Part shown: piece after piece, positions 16,247-25,369 of the stretch
How the letters are laid out: each line of letters starts with the position of its first letter
How positions within the stretch are numbered: position 1 is the first letter of the stretch
Assembly (NCBI RefSeq): GCF_037782385.1
Contig: NZ_JBBEXD010000002.1
Coordinates: forward strand, 62,001-126,000
Reading direction: 5' to 3'
DNA length: 64,000 nucleotides
Source of the DNA: Ascidiimonas meishanensis
GTDB taxonomy: Bacteria; Bacteroidota; Bacteroidia; Flavobacteriales; Flavobacteriaceae
Program-made: the position numbers and the translations under genes
Notes under the pieces: generated by a model
Told to the model about the DNA's origin: nothing
Database searches by the model: none
What the model saw: the letters and a program-made list of their open reading frames with translations, nothing else

Positions 16247-17293
16247 ATGAGAGGACACGAAAATATAGTATTGGGAATATCTGTTGGAGATATAAATGGA
16301 ATAGGAATAGAAATAATTCTCAAAACTTTTGAGGATTCACGAATGCTTGATTTTTGCACGCCTGTAATTTTTGCTTCTACAAAGACCGTTTCCTTTCATA
16401 GAAAACAATATAATATTACCATTAATTATAATGGTGTAGAAGATATTTCTAAAATTATACAAGGAAAGATTAATATTGTGAATGTCTGGAAGGAGAATCC
16501 GCAAATTAAGTTTGGAGAAGAGACCAAAGAAGGAGGAAAATATGCGCTATTATCTTTAAAAGCTGCTGTAAAAGCCTTAAAGGAAGGAACTATTGATGCA
16601 CTTGTTACTGCTCCTATTAATAAACACAACATACAATCAGAAGAATTTAAATTTCCTGGGCATACAGATTATCTTGCAAAAGAATTGAATGGGGAAGCTT
16701 TAATGTTTATGGTTACAGATACTTTGAAAGTAGGCTTATTAACAGATCATCTTCCTGTGAAAGAAGTAAGTGAGCATATTACAACAAAGTTGATTGAAGA
16801 TAAAGCGCTAAAAATGTATCATTCATTAGTTCGTGATTTTAAGATTCGCAGGCCTAAAATTGCAGTTTTAGGAATTAACCCTCATAGTGGGGATAGCGGT
16901 CTTATTGGAAGAGAAGACGAAGATATTTTAAAGCCTTCATTGGAAAAACTACAAGAAGCAGGTAAACTTATTTATGGACCTTATGCGGCAGATAGCTTTT
17001 TTGGGTCAAATAATTACCTGAAGTTTGATGCTGTTCTTGCTTCTTATCATGATCAAGGTCTTATCCCTTTTAAGACGTTGTCTTTTGGACAAGGAGTTAA
17101 TTTTACGGCAGGACTAGACAAAGTAAGAACTTCACCAGACCATGGAACTGCTTATGAGATTGCTGGTAAAGGGGTTGCAGATCATCACTCTTTTAGGGAA
17201 GCTGTTTTTATGGCAATTAAGATTTTCAAAAACAGACAAGAGTATGATATGATATCTGCTAATCCGCTAAAACAACAACAAGTAAAATCATAA
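16247..17293 (+). CDS. pdxA: 4-hydroxythreonine-4-phosphate dehydrogenase
   Basis: 348 residues. Family motifs include VTAPINKHNI, FPGHTDYLA (metal-binding His), LGINPHSGDSGLIG and SYHDQGLIPFK (metal-binding His) plus the C-terminal RTSPDHGTAYEIAGK. It oxidises 4-phosphohydroxy-L-threonine with NAD in the DXP-dependent pyridoxal-5'-phosphate pathway. In many flavobacteria it lies beside ribE and upstream of the DUF177-rpmF genes, as here. A strong promoter for the next unit follows its stop. Confidence 0.95.
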   Translation: MRGHENIVLGISVGDINGIGIEIILKTFEDSRMLDFCTPVIFASTKTVSFHRKQYNITINYNGVEDISKIIQGKINIVNVWKENPQIKFGEETKEGGKYALLSLKAAVKALKEGTIDALVTAPINKHNIQSEEFKFPGHTDYLAKELNGEALMFMVTDTLKVGLLTDHLPVKEVSEHITTKLIEDKALKMYHSLVRDFKIRRPKIAVLGINPHSGDSGLIGREDEDILKPSLEKLQEAGKLIYGPYAADSFFGSNNYLKFDAVLASYHDQGLIPFKTLSFGQGVNFTAGLDKVRTSPDHGTAYEIAGKGVADHHSFREAVFMAIKIFKNRQEYDMISANPLKQQQVKS

Positions 17294-17313
17294 ACAAAAA
17301 AATGTTCATAACT

Positions 17314-17344
17314 TTAAGCAGATTGATAAAATTTTTTATCTTTG
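17314..17344 (+). promoter_or_regulatory. Promoter of the DUF177-rpmF unit
   Basis: TTA (17314-17316), a 20-base spacer and a perfect -7 box TATCTTTG (17337-17344), 45 bases before the DUF177 ATG. A classic flavobacterial sigma-A promoter. Confidence 0.65.
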
Positions 17345-17389
17345 CACCCGCCTTTGTACGAGGGTACAGGCTATTAACTATGTGTTGAA

Positions 17390-17926
17390 ATGAAGAAGTT
17401 AAAGGAGTTCGATATTCCTTTTGTTGGGTTAAAACAAGGAAAACACCAGTTTAATTATCATATTGATAACGAGTTCTTTGAAGGTTTTGATTATAACGAG
17501 TTTAATGAGGCAAATCTTACTATTAAGGTTTCTTTAGATAAAAAAAGTACATTTTTAGAGCTTTTTTTTGAGGCAGATGGATTTGTAAATGTTCCTTGCG
17601 ATAGTACGAGTGAACCTTACAATCAACCCATAAAAGCTGTACTTGAACTAGTTGTAAAATTTGGTGAGGAATACAATAATGAAAAGGAAGATCTTTTAAT
17701 TATACCTCATGGAGAATTTCAAATCAATGTGGCTCAATACATTTATGAGATGGTTATTTTGGCGGTTCCAGCTAAACGAATACATCCTGGTATTGAAGAT
17801 GGGACATTAGATTCTGATATTCTTAAAAGACTGGAAGAACTCACACCCAAAGAAGAAAAAAAGAACGAAAACGAAACAGATCCCCGTTGGGATTCATTGA
17901 AAAAATTATTAACGGATAAAAAATAA
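17390..17926 (+). CDS. DUF177 (YceD-like) protein
   Basis: 178 residues with the YceD/DUF177 pattern: an acidic mid-region and DSTSEPYNQPIKAVLELVVKF in place of the usual Cys-rich turn, then an acidic C-terminal tail ending PRWDSLKKLL. The family is linked to 23S rRNA and L32 accumulation and is almost always encoded just before rpmF, which starts six bases after this stop. Cytoplasmic. It is cotranscribed with rpmF from the promoter at 17314-17344. Confidence 0.88.
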   Translation: MKKLKEFDIPFVGLKQGKHQFNYHIDNEFFEGFDYNEFNEANLTIKVSLDKKSTFLELFFEADGFVNVPCDSTSEPYNQPIKAVLELVVKFGEEYNNEKEDLLIIPHGEFQINVAQYIYEMVILAVPAKRIHPGIEDGTLDSDILKRLEELTPKEEKKNENETDPRWDSLKKLLTDKK

Positions 17927-17932
17927 CGTAAG

Positions 17933-18127
17933 ATGGCACATCCTAAAAGAAAAATATCAAAGACCAGGAGAGATAAGCGTAGAACGCATTACAAAGCTAC
18001 TGCGCCTCAGATTGCCGTAGATCCTACCACTGGTGAAGCACATTTATACCATCGTGCACACTGGCATGAAGGTAAACTTTACTACAGAGGTCAGGTATTA
18101 GTTGACAACACAGAAAGCGCAGCTTAA
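17933..18127 (+). CDS. rpmF: 50S ribosomal protein L32
   Basis: 64 residues beginning MAHPKRKISKTRRDKRRTHY, the highly conserved L32 N-terminus. The C-terminal zinc-ribbon Cys residues of the zinc-binding L32 form are absent (the tail reads AHLYHRAHWHEGKLYYRGQV), so this is a Cys-less type. It belongs to the large ribosomal subunit. It is followed by a strong terminator at 18146-18175, separating it from fabH. Confidence 0.97.
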   Translation: MAHPKRKISKTRRDKRRTHYKATAPQIAVDPTTGEAHLYHRAHWHEGKLYYRGQVLVDNTESAA

Positions 18128-18145
18128 TCTATTTTAAGAGATTAT

Positions 18146-18175
18146 AAAAAACTCTCACCGTCGTGAGAGTTTTTT
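18146..18175 (+). terminator. Terminator after rpmF
   Basis: AAAAACTCTCAC / GTGAGAGTTTTTT with a CGTC loop, 18 bases after the rpmF stop. It ends the DUF177-rpmF transcript. Confidence 0.9.
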
Positions 18176-18294
18176 ATTGGAAAGTCTTAGAGCGGTTAAA
18201 AATGTTTTTTTGCATCGCTAACTGATGAAAATTTAGTAATTTCATCTGATTTTTTGAGTGATTTGAGCTCAAAAAAAGAAAATAAAACTTGATT

Positions 18295-19290
18295 ATGGGT
18301 AAAGTAACAGCAGCCATTACCGCTGTGGGAGGGTATGTTCCCGATTTTGTACTGTCAAATAAAATCTTGGAAACCATGGTAGAGACAGATGATGAGTGGA
18401 TCACTTCTCGCACCGGAATCAAAGAAAGACGAATTCTTAAAGAAGAAGGTAAAGGCACCTCGTTTCTTGCCATCAAAGCAGCTGAAAATCTTATTGAAAA
18501 AAGCGGTTTGGACCCCCTAGAAATAGACATGGTAATTCTAGCTACTGCAACCCCAGATTTAATGGTGGCTGCCACTGCGGCCTATGTAGCTACTGAAATA
18601 GGAGCAAAAAATGCATTTTCCTATGATCTTCAGGCAGCTTGTTCGGGATTTTTATTTGGAATGTCTACAGCGGCGGGATATATAGAAGCAGGGAGGTATA
18701 AAAAAATACTAGTCATAGGTGCAGATAAAATGTCTTCTATTATAGATTATACAGATAGAACCACATGTATTATTTTTGGAGATGGAGCAGGAGCTGCCCT
18801 TTTTGAACCTAACGAAGAAGGTTTAGGACTGCAAGATGAATTTTTAAGGACAGATGGTATTGGCAGAGAGTATTTGAAGATTGAAGCTGGAGGCTCTATA
18901 CTACCCCCATCTCATGAAACTATAGATAACAATCAACATTATGTATATCAGGATGGAAAAACCGTTTTCAAATTTGCGGTTTCTAATATGGCTGAGGTAT
19001 CAGAAAAAGTAATGAAGCGCAACAACCTTACGAATGAAGATGTAGATTGGTTGGTTCCGCATCAGGCTAACAAGAGAATCATTAATGCAACAGCACAAAG
19101 GATGGGCGTAGAAGATAAAAAAGTTATGACTAATATTCATAAATTTGGCAATACCACTGCGGCTACCCTACCTTTATTATTAAATGACTACGAAAAACAA
19201 CTCAAAAAAGGAGATAATCTTATTTTTGCTGCCTTTGGAGGCGGATTTACTTGGGGTGCTATTTACCTTAAGTGGGCATACAATTCTTAA
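18295..19290 (+). CDS. fabH: Beta-ketoacyl-ACP synthase III
   Basis: 331 residues. Catalytic triad motifs are present: Cys116 in QAACSGFLFG, His in VPHQANKRI and Asn in FGNTTAA. It condenses acetyl-CoA with malonyl-ACP to start type II fatty-acid synthesis. I use the ATG at 18295 (MGKVTAAITAVGGYVPD); an in-frame TTG six bases earlier would add two residues but is less likely. accB and accC follow on the same strand within short gaps, so the genes probably form an operon for malonyl-CoA supply and initiation. Confidence 0.95.
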   Translation: MGKVTAAITAVGGYVPDFVLSNKILETMVETDDEWITSRTGIKERRILKEEGKGTSFLAIKAAENLIEKSGLDPLEIDMVILATATPDLMVAATAAYVATEIGAKNAFSYDLQAACSGFLFGMSTAAGYIEAGRYKKILVIGADKMSSIIDYTDRTTCIIFGDGAGAALFEPNEEGLGLQDEFLRTDGIGREYLKIEAGGSILPPSHETIDNNQHYVYQDGKTVFKFAVSNMAEVSEKVMKRNNLTNEDVDWLVPHQANKRIINATAQRMGVEDKKVMTNIHKFGNTTAATLPLLLNDYEKQLKKGDNLIFAAFGGGFTWGAIYLKWAYNS

Positions 19291-19314
19291 CTCTAAACTA
19301 TCAAAACCTTTATC

Positions 19315-19806
19315 ATGGATTTAAAAGATATTCAAAACCTCATCAAATTTGTGGCAAAGTCCGGAGCAAGCGAAGTAAAGCTTGAAACAGATGATATTAA
19401 AATTACCATCAAAACCGGATCTGACGAACAAAAAACGGAAACTACGTTTGTACAACAAATTCCAATGACCACCGCAATTCCTCAGGGTCAACCTACCCAT
19501 TTTCAAGGGAATGCACCAGCACCTTCTGAATCAACTACAAATGATAAATCTGATGATGAAGACAAATACATCACTGTAAAGTCTCCTATCATCGGTACTT
19601 TCTATAGAAAACCATCACCAGACAAGCCAGTTTTTGTAGAGGTAGGTGATACTATTAATCAAGGAGATGTTCTTTGTGTTATAGAAGCAATGAAATTATT
19701 TAATGAAATTGAATCTGAGGTTTCAGGTAAAATAGTAAAAGTTCTGATAGATGATTCTTCTCCGGTAGAATTTGATCAACCACTATTTTTAGTAGATCCT
19801 TCTTAA
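19315..19806 (+). CDS. accB: Acetyl-CoA carboxylase biotin carboxyl carrier protein
   Basis: 163 residues. An N-terminal helical domain, a Pro/Gln/Ser-rich linker (about residues 50-85) and a C-terminal biotinyl domain with the biotin-accepting Lys in CVIEAMKLFNEIES. It carries carboxybiotin between AccC and the carboxyltransferase. It begins 24 bases after fabH and lies 67 bases before accC. Confidence 0.96.
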   Translation: MDLKDIQNLIKFVAKSGASEVKLETDDIKITIKTGSDEQKTETTFVQQIPMTTAIPQGQPTHFQGNAPAPSESTTNDKSDDEDKYITVKSPIIGTFYRKPSPDKPVFVEVGDTINQGDVLCVIEAMKLFNEIESEVSGKIVKVLIDDSSPVEFDQPLFLVDPS

Positions 19807-19873
19807 GTTCATCTCAAACATATTCTTGAGCTTTTGTAAATCAAAAGTGATTGTAATTTGAAATTTTAAAATT

Positions 19874-21223
19874 ATGTTTAAAAAAATACTAATTGCAAAT
19901 AGAGGAGAGATAGCACTTAGAGTTATCAGAACCTGCAGAGAAATGGGAATAAAAACTGTTGCAGTTTATTCTACGGCAGATGCCGAAAGTTTGCATGTAA
20001 GGTTTGCAGATGAGGCAGTATGTATTGGTCCTCCCGCTAGTAAAGATTCTTATTTAAAAATACCTAACATTATTGCCGCTGCGGAGATAACGAATGCAGA
20101 TGCTATTCATCCAGGGTATGGCTTTTTGTCTGAAAACGCTAAATTTTCTAAAATATGTGCTGAGCACGGTATTAAATTTATAGGAGCTTCCTCAGATCAT
20201 ATAGATAAGATGGGGGATAAAGCTACCGCTAAAGCTACCATGAAAGAAGCTGGAGTACCTACAATTCCGGGCTCTGAAGGTTTGCTGGAATCCTTTGAAC
20301 AAACCAAAAAGCTTGCAAAAAAAATGGGATATCCTATTATGTTAAAAGCTACTGCTGGTGGGGGTGGTAAAGGAATGCGTGCAGTTTGGAAAGAGGAAGA
20401 TCTTCAGAAAGCATGGGATAGTGCAAGACAAGAATCTGCTGCTGCCTTTGGTAATGATGGTATGTATATGGAGAAGCTTATTGAAGAACCAAGACATATT
20501 GAAATACAGATTATTGGTGACCAGTTTGGTAAAGCCTGTCATTTATCAGAAAGAGATTGTTCTGTACAAAGACGTCATCAAAAACTAACAGAAGAAACAC
20601 CTTCTCCATTTATGACGGATAAATTACGTGATAAAATGGGGGTCGCTGCAATAAAGGCAGCAGAGTATATAAGTTATGAAGGAGCTGGTACGGTAGAATT
20701 TTTAGTAGATAAGCATCGTAACTTCTACTTTATGGAAATGAATACCAGAATTCAAGTAGAACATCCCATCACGGAACAGGTGATAGATTATGACTTGATA
20801 AGAGAACAAATTCTGGTGGCTGCAGGTGTGCCAATTTCAGGTAAAAATTACACCCCAAAACTTCATTCAATAGAATGTAGAATAAATGCCGAAGATCCTT
20901 ATAATGATTTTAGACCTTCACCAGGTAGAATTACCACACTTCACGCTCCGGGCGGACATGGAGTTAGGCTAGATACACACGTATACGGAGGCTATACGAT
21001 TCCTCCAAATTATGATTCTATGATAGCAAAGTTAATTACCACTGCTCAAACAAGGGAAGAGGCTATCAATAAAATGAAACGAGCTTTAGATGAGTTTGTT
21101 ATTGAAGGGATTAAAACAACGATTCCATTTCACAGGCAATTAATGGATCACCCGGATTATGTAGCGGGTAATTATACAACAAAATTTATGGAGGATTTTA
21201 AAATGAAACCTCTTGAAGAATAA
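19874..21223 (+). CDS. accC: Acetyl-CoA carboxylase biotin carboxylase subunit
   Basis: 449 residues, standard length. It begins MFKKILIANRGEIALRVIRT and has the ATP-grasp glycine loop (KATAGGGGKGMR), the bicarbonate/ATP-site segments (EMNTRIQVEHPITE) and IPPNYDSMIAKLI near the C-terminus. It carboxylates biotin on AccB using ATP and bicarbonate, the first step of fatty-acid synthesis. Last gene of the fabH-accB-accC unit, closed by the terminator at 21231-21258. Confidence 0.97.
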   Translation: MFKKILIANRGEIALRVIRTCREMGIKTVAVYSTADAESLHVRFADEAVCIGPPASKDSYLKIPNIIAAAEITNADAIHPGYGFLSENAKFSKICAEHGIKFIGASSDHIDKMGDKATAKATMKEAGVPTIPGSEGLLESFEQTKKLAKKMGYPIMLKATAGGGGKGMRAVWKEEDLQKAWDSARQESAAAFGNDGMYMEKLIEEPRHIEIQIIGDQFGKACHLSERDCSVQRRHQKLTEETPSPFMTDKLRDKMGVAAIKAAEYISYEGAGTVEFLVDKHRNFYFMEMNTRIQVEHPITEQVIDYDLIREQILVAAGVPISGKNYTPKLHSIECRINAEDPYNDFRPSPGRITTLHAPGGHGVRLDTHVYGGYTIPPNYDSMIAKLITTAQTREEAINKMKRALDEFVIEGIKTTIPFHRQLMDHPDYVAGNYTTKFMEDFKMKPLEE

Positions 21224-21230
21224 TAAATCT

Positions 21231-21258
21231 AATCCCGCTACTGCGGGATTATTTTTTT
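21231..21258 (+). terminator. Terminator after accC
   Basis: AATCCCGC / GCGGGATT with a TACT loop, followed by ATTTTTTT, eight bases after the accC stop. Confidence 0.9.
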
Positions 21259-21374
21259 AATCACTTTTACCAGATCAATAACCCTTTTTGTATCTTGAAA
21301 TTTCAATGTATTATTGAATTATCTAAAGATAAAAGAAGGGATAGTTTTTTCAATTAAGAGGATGCGTGTTTTGT

Positions 21375-22496
21375 ATGGCAATAGAACTTTCTTACTGGGA
21401 GCTTAAACATTGGTTGAAAGCGGTAGATTTTACCATTGTTGGTAGTGGAATAACTGGTCTTAACTGTGCATTGGCATTACGTGAAAAATATCCAAAGGCA
21501 AACATTATTATACTTGAAAAAGGTTTATTTCCTCAGGGGGCAAGTACAAAAAATGCAGGTTTTGCCTGTTTTGGAAGTGTATCTGAATTGCTAGACGATT
21601 TAAATAGCCAATCTGAAGAAGAAATGGTAACGCTAGTTAGGAAAAGAAGTAAAGGCTTAGGTTTGCTTAGGAAAACATTGGGAGATACAGCCATTAACTA
21701 TAAACATTATGGAGGTTATGAAATATTCCTTAGAAAACAAGAGGTTGTATATGAAAAATGCCTTCATCAAATAGAGAGAATTAATACGCTATTGAAGCCT
21801 TCTTTTAAGAATCCCGTTTTTAAGGTTATTGAGAATTCTTTTGGGTTTAAAAACACCCTTCCCCAGCTCATTAAAAATGATTATGAAGGACAATTGGATA
21901 CGGGAAAAATGATGTTAGCATTGCTTAAAAAAGCAATCAGCTCCGATATTCGCATTGTGAATGGGATTACCTTTAAATCTTTCTCTGAAGAGTTTTCTCA
22001 GGTACATATTAAAACAGATCAATTTACGTTTAAAACACAAAAGCTTTTTATCGCAACCAATGGGTTTGCTTCAGAATTGGGGATAGAAAGCGTTAAACCG
22101 GCAAGAGCACAAGTATTAATTACAAATAAAATTAAGGATCTTTCAATCAAAGGAACATTTCATTTGGAAGAAGGCTATTATTACTTTAGAAATATAGACC
22201 AACGGATTTTGCTTGGAGGAGGTAGAAATTTGGACAAAGAAGGAGAGACTACGACAGCCCTTGGCCTAACAGATTTGATTCAGGAACAACTTGAAAAACT
22301 ACTGGAAGAAGTAATTTTACCTGATACTACTTTTGAAGTGGCACATAGATGGAGTGGAATTATGGGTGTAGGTTCACAAAAAAAACCTATTTTGAAAATG
22401 ATTTCACCACGTGTTTTTTGTGGAGTAAGACTGGGGGGTATGGGCGTTGCTATTGGAAGTTTGACAGGTAAAGAACTTGCAGCATTTGCAGATTAA
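21375..22496 (+). CDS. FAD-dependent oxidoreductase (DAO family)
   Basis: 373 residues. A Rossmann dinucleotide-binding motif VGSGITGLNCALAL lies at about residues 23-36, with ILEKGLFPQGASTKNAGFAC typical of the D-amino-acid-oxidase/glycine-oxidase family. The C-terminal FAD segment (GVRLGGMGVAIGS) is present. The substrate is probably an amino acid or other amine, not determinable. The ATG at 21375 gives MAIELSYWELKHW; a GTG nine bases earlier is a weaker alternative. mtgA begins one base after its stop, suggesting cotranscription. Confidence 0.85.
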   Translation: MAIELSYWELKHWLKAVDFTIVGSGITGLNCALALREKYPKANIIILEKGLFPQGASTKNAGFACFGSVSELLDDLNSQSEEEMVTLVRKRSKGLGLLRKTLGDTAINYKHYGGYEIFLRKQEVVYEKCLHQIERINTLLKPSFKNPVFKVIENSFGFKNTLPQLIKNDYEGQLDTGKMMLALLKKAISSDIRIVNGITFKSFSEEFSQVHIKTDQFTFKTQKLFIATNGFASELGIESVKPARAQVLITNKIKDLSIKGTFHLEEGYYYFRNIDQRILLGGGRNLDKEGETTTALGLTDLIQEQLEKLLEEVILPDTTFEVAHRWSGIMGVGSQKKPILKMISPRVFCGVRLGGMGVAIGSLTGKELAAFAD

Positions 22497-22497
22497 A

Positions 22498-23199
22498 ATG
22501 ATTAGAAAGTTTACAAGATTTATATTTAAAGTATGCTTGTGGAGCATCCTAGTGCCCTTTATGGTAGTATTGATATACCGTTGGGTGCCTGTTTTTGTTA
22601 CTCCCCTAATGTTAATAAGAGGAATAGAGAACAAAGAAAATGGAATTCTTAATTGGGAACATGACTGGGTGCCTTTGGATTCAATTTCTAATACGATTCA
22701 GTTAGCGGTTATTTGTAGTGAAGACCAGAAATTTATGGAGCATGATGGATTTGATATAAAGGCCATCAAAGAGGCTATTGAATACAATAAAAAAGGAGAA
22801 AAAATACGCGGCGCAAGTACCATCAGTCAGCAAACCGCTAAAAATGCTTTTCTATGGCCAGGCAGAAATTGGGTGCGAAAAGGTTTGGAAACCTACTTTA
22901 CGTTCTTAATTGAATTATTATGGTCCAAAGAACGTATTCTTGAAGTATATTTAAATAGTGTTGAAATGGGTAAGGGTGTTTATGGAGTAGAAGCAGCCTC
23001 TGAATATTGGTTTCAAAAAAATGCAAAATCACTTAGTTTATATGAAGCAGCTGCTATTGCAGCAGTATTGCCAAACCCACAAGTTTATAAAGCCAATCCT
23101 GCGAGTTCCTATATTCAGAAACGCAAATTATGGATAGTTGGGCAAATTAAAAATTATGGACCTCTTAAGTTCCCTGAGAAGTCTCCCAATAAAGATTAA
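22498..23199 (+). CDS. mtgA: Monofunctional biosynthetic peptidoglycan transglycosylase
   Basis: 233 residues. A single N-terminal membrane anchor (about 10-38) is followed by a GT51 domain: SEDQKFMEHDGFD with the catalytic Glu, RGASTISQQTAKN, KERILEVYLNSVEMGKGVYG and AAIAAVLPNP. It polymerises lipid II glycan strands on the periplasmic face and has no transpeptidase domain. The ATG at 22498 is chosen over an overlapping upstream frame since it follows the previous stop by one base. Confidence 0.93.
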   Translation: MIRKFTRFIFKVCLWSILVPFMVVLIYRWVPVFVTPLMLIRGIENKENGILNWEHDWVPLDSISNTIQLAVICSEDQKFMEHDGFDIKAIKEAIEYNKKGEKIRGASTISQQTAKNAFLWPGRNWVRKGLETYFTFLIELLWSKERILEVYLNSVEMGKGVYGVEAASEYWFQKNAKSLSLYEAAAIAAVLPNPQVYKANPASSYIQKRKLWIVGQIKNYGPLKFPEKSPNKD

Positions 23200-23200
23200 A

Positions 23201-23662
23201 ATGCTGGAAGTAAAAAAGATTAAGAAATCCCTTTTAAAGCATTGTGCTGATGCGCTAGAATTACGCCATACTTCCATTTCACAAACCATGGAAGATATCG
23301 TCCAATCATTACAGAGTGAAACCAAAAGTTCTGCCGGCGACAAGCATGAAACAGGAAGGGCTATGTTACAATTAGAACGTGAGAAAACAGGAAAGCAATT
23401 ATCTGAAATTGAAAGAGAAAAACAGCTGCTTTCAAAAGTTCAAATTGATAATCCTTCTAGTGTCATCAAATTAGGGAGTATAGTAATTACTTCTCAGGCA
23501 AATTATTTTATTGCTATAAGTGTTGGTAAAATTACACTTGAAAATAGAACGTATTTTGCGATTTCCGCTGCTGCGCCTGTAGCAAAATTACTTTTAGGCA
23601 AAGAGGAAGGAGCAGAAGTGGTATTTCAACACCTCAAAATAAAGGTTCAGAAGGTTTTTTAA
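23201..23662 (+). CDS. GreA/GreB C-terminal-like small protein
   Basis: 153 residues from the ATG at 23201, one base after the mtgA stop. The signature SSAGDKHETGRAMLQLEREK and a C-terminal half (IKLGSIVITSQANYFIAIS ... AISAAAPVAKLLLGKEEG) match a flavobacterial family that databases often label '3-oxoacyl-ACP synthase' in error; it has no ketosynthase residues. The fold resembles the C-terminal domain of transcript-cleavage factors. Its role is unknown. It is probably cotranscribed with the oxidoreductase and mtgA. Confidence 0.75.
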   Translation: MLEVKKIKKSLLKHCADALELRHTSISQTMEDIVQSLQSETKSSAGDKHETGRAMLQLEREKTGKQLSEIEREKQLLSKVQIDNPSSVIKLGSIVITSQANYFIAISVGKITLENRTYFAISAAAPVAKLLLGKEEGAEVVFQHLKIKVQKVF

Positions 23663-23695
23663 GTACCTGATAAATTTAGATTTCCGTATTAATTT

Positions 23696-24679
23696 TTAGG
23701 AATCAGTGCTAAGTTGCAATCTCTTTTTAATAATAGCTTCATTAACCTGTAAGAAGTGAGTGGTATCTTTTTTTAGAAAAGTTTCGTTTTCAAAAAAGAG
23801 GGTGTTTCCTTGAAATTTAGATTCTATCAACCAAAAATTTCCTTTAAAATAACTAGTAATTATTTTGACTCTAAAAATTCCAGTGGCACCAATTTTAAGT
23901 TCATGAGGATAGATACAAATATCTTTTGTGTATAATTTAGGATCAAAAATAGAAGAGTCTAATACATTTACTTCATCAAAAAGTGATGCAACATAGGGGG
24001 TTGGTGGATTTTCATAAAGGATTTGTGGAGCTCCATTGGCTATAAGTTCTCCCTGTTTAAGAACTACCGCATGGTCTGCAAATGAAAGTGCATCTGTACT
24101 ATCATGTGTAGCCACAAGGCAGGTTATATTTTTTTCTTTTAGATACGCAAATAGCTTTCTTCTTAAACTGTTTTTCTGAAAATTATCAATATGGCTAAAA
24201 GGTTCGTCTAGTAATAAAATTTCAGGCTCTCTGGCAAGAGCTCTTGCCAACGCAATTCGTTGTTGCTGTCCACCACTCAAGTATCGGACTTTTACATTTG
24301 AAAAGTCTACCATTTCTACGGTTTCCAATAATTCCAGACTTCGTTGCTTCTTTTCCTCTGGATAAAAGTTAGAAAGGTATTTACCCACATTTTCCTGTGC
24401 GGTAGTATAGGGCATTAAATCAAAGTCTTGTGCCACATATTTCATAAAATCTTCTCCTGGGACGATGTTGAAGTCTGGACCTAGTAATTGGGTTTCATTT
24501 CTAAGAATACTTCCTGTCAAAGGAGTATATAAACCGTAAATGAGCTTAAGCAAGGTGCTTTTACCACATCCGCTGGCACCTATAATAGACACATGATTTC
24601 CCTGTGGTATGTTAAGATGAATATTTTTAAGTACTACATCTTTATCATATCCAAAAGAAATATTATTAAGTGTAAGCAT
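23696..24679 (-). CDS. ABC transporter ATP-binding protein
   Basis: 327 residues. Walker A GASGCGKST at about 34-42, signature LSGGQQQRIALARALA, Walker B ILLLDEPFSHID and the switch His in VATHDS. The arrangement, plus a 100-residue C-terminal extension (IYPHELKIGATGIFRVKIIT) resembling a TOBE domain, fits importers of the sulfate/polyamine/iron PotA-FbpC group. No permease or binding protein is adjacent, so the substrate is unknown. Convergent with the preceding gene across 33 bases. Confidence 0.87.
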   Translation of the reverse strand: MLTLNNISFGYDKDVVLKNIHLNIPQGNHVSIIGASGCGKSTLLKLIYGLYTPLTGSILRNETQLLGPDFNIVPGEDFMKYVAQDFDLMPYTTAQENVGKYLSNFYPEEKKQRSLELLETVEMVDFSNVKVRYLSGGQQQRIALARALAREPEILLLDEPFSHIDNFQKNSLRRKLFAYLKEKNITCLVATHDSTDALSFADHAVVLKQGELIANGAPQILYENPPTPYVASLFDEVNVLDSSIFDPKLYTKDICIYPHELKIGATGIFRVKIITSYFKGNFWLIESKFQGNTLFFENETFLKKDTTHFLQVNEAIIKKRLQLSTDS

Positions 24680-24920
24680 AAAGTGTTTAAAACAATTTTA
24701 TACAAAGATAGGTCTTCATGGTATTATATGAATGTAAATTATAAAAGCTTACGTAGGCAAATGAAGGAACGTTTAATTAAAATTTTCCATTCAAAAAATA
24801 CAATATGTAGTATATTTCTTCTATTATTAAACAGTTAATACGTATAAAATACAGTTATTACTTATCTTTTTGATTTGATAGGAATACGGGTTTAATTGCA
24901 CTAAATTTAAATCTTACATT

Positions 24921-25133
24921 ATGAAAAAATTAATAATTGGGGTCTGTTTGGTGATTGGAATGCTGTTTATAAGTTATGTAAGTGAGTATTCTGAAATGGA
25001 AAACTTTAAGGTGCAGTCTAAACTATTAGACTTAAAAAAGGATAAGGCAGATACAGTTAAGAGTAGCAAGATTGTTTCTAGTGAGGCTTCTGTATTTTGT
25101 TTAAAATTATGTTCATTGAAAATTCTTAAATAA
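24921..25133 (+). CDS. Small membrane-anchored hypothetical protein
   Basis: 70 residues: a hydrophobic N-terminal segment (MKKLIIGVCLVIGMLFISYV) that could be a signal peptide or anchor, followed by a charged Lys/Ser-rich portion and LKLCSLKILK at the end. No family recognised. It lies alone between two minus-strand genes. A real gene is plausible but not certain. Confidence 0.45.
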   Translation: MKKLIIGVCLVIGMLFISYVSEYSEMENFKVQSKLLDLKKDKADTVKSSKIVSSEASVFCLKLCSLKILK

Positions 25134-25324
25134 AATAATGGTTAAGTATAGCATAAAAACAAAACAAGCACTTATGATATAGATTTATAGGCACTGGCAA
25201 AAGTATATTCACAATTCATGAACGTTATTACTAATCCTATGAAAAATGAAATGCTAATTTGGATTTTGGAGTTTAATTGAAAATTTTATACCCATAAAAC
25301 TATAAAGGTTTCTTTAGGATAGAC

Positions 25325-25364
25325 TACTCTGAAAAGGTTGAAAAACTTCAACCTTTTCAGAGTA
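25325..25364 (-). terminator. Long perfect hairpin after the A2M gene
   Basis: An 18-base-pair perfect inverted repeat, TACTCTGAAAAGGTTGAA paired with its complement across a four-base loop, five bases past the stop of the large gene. It has no strong T run, so it may be a processing or stability element as much as a terminator. Confidence 0.65.
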
Positions 25365-25369
25365 TATAC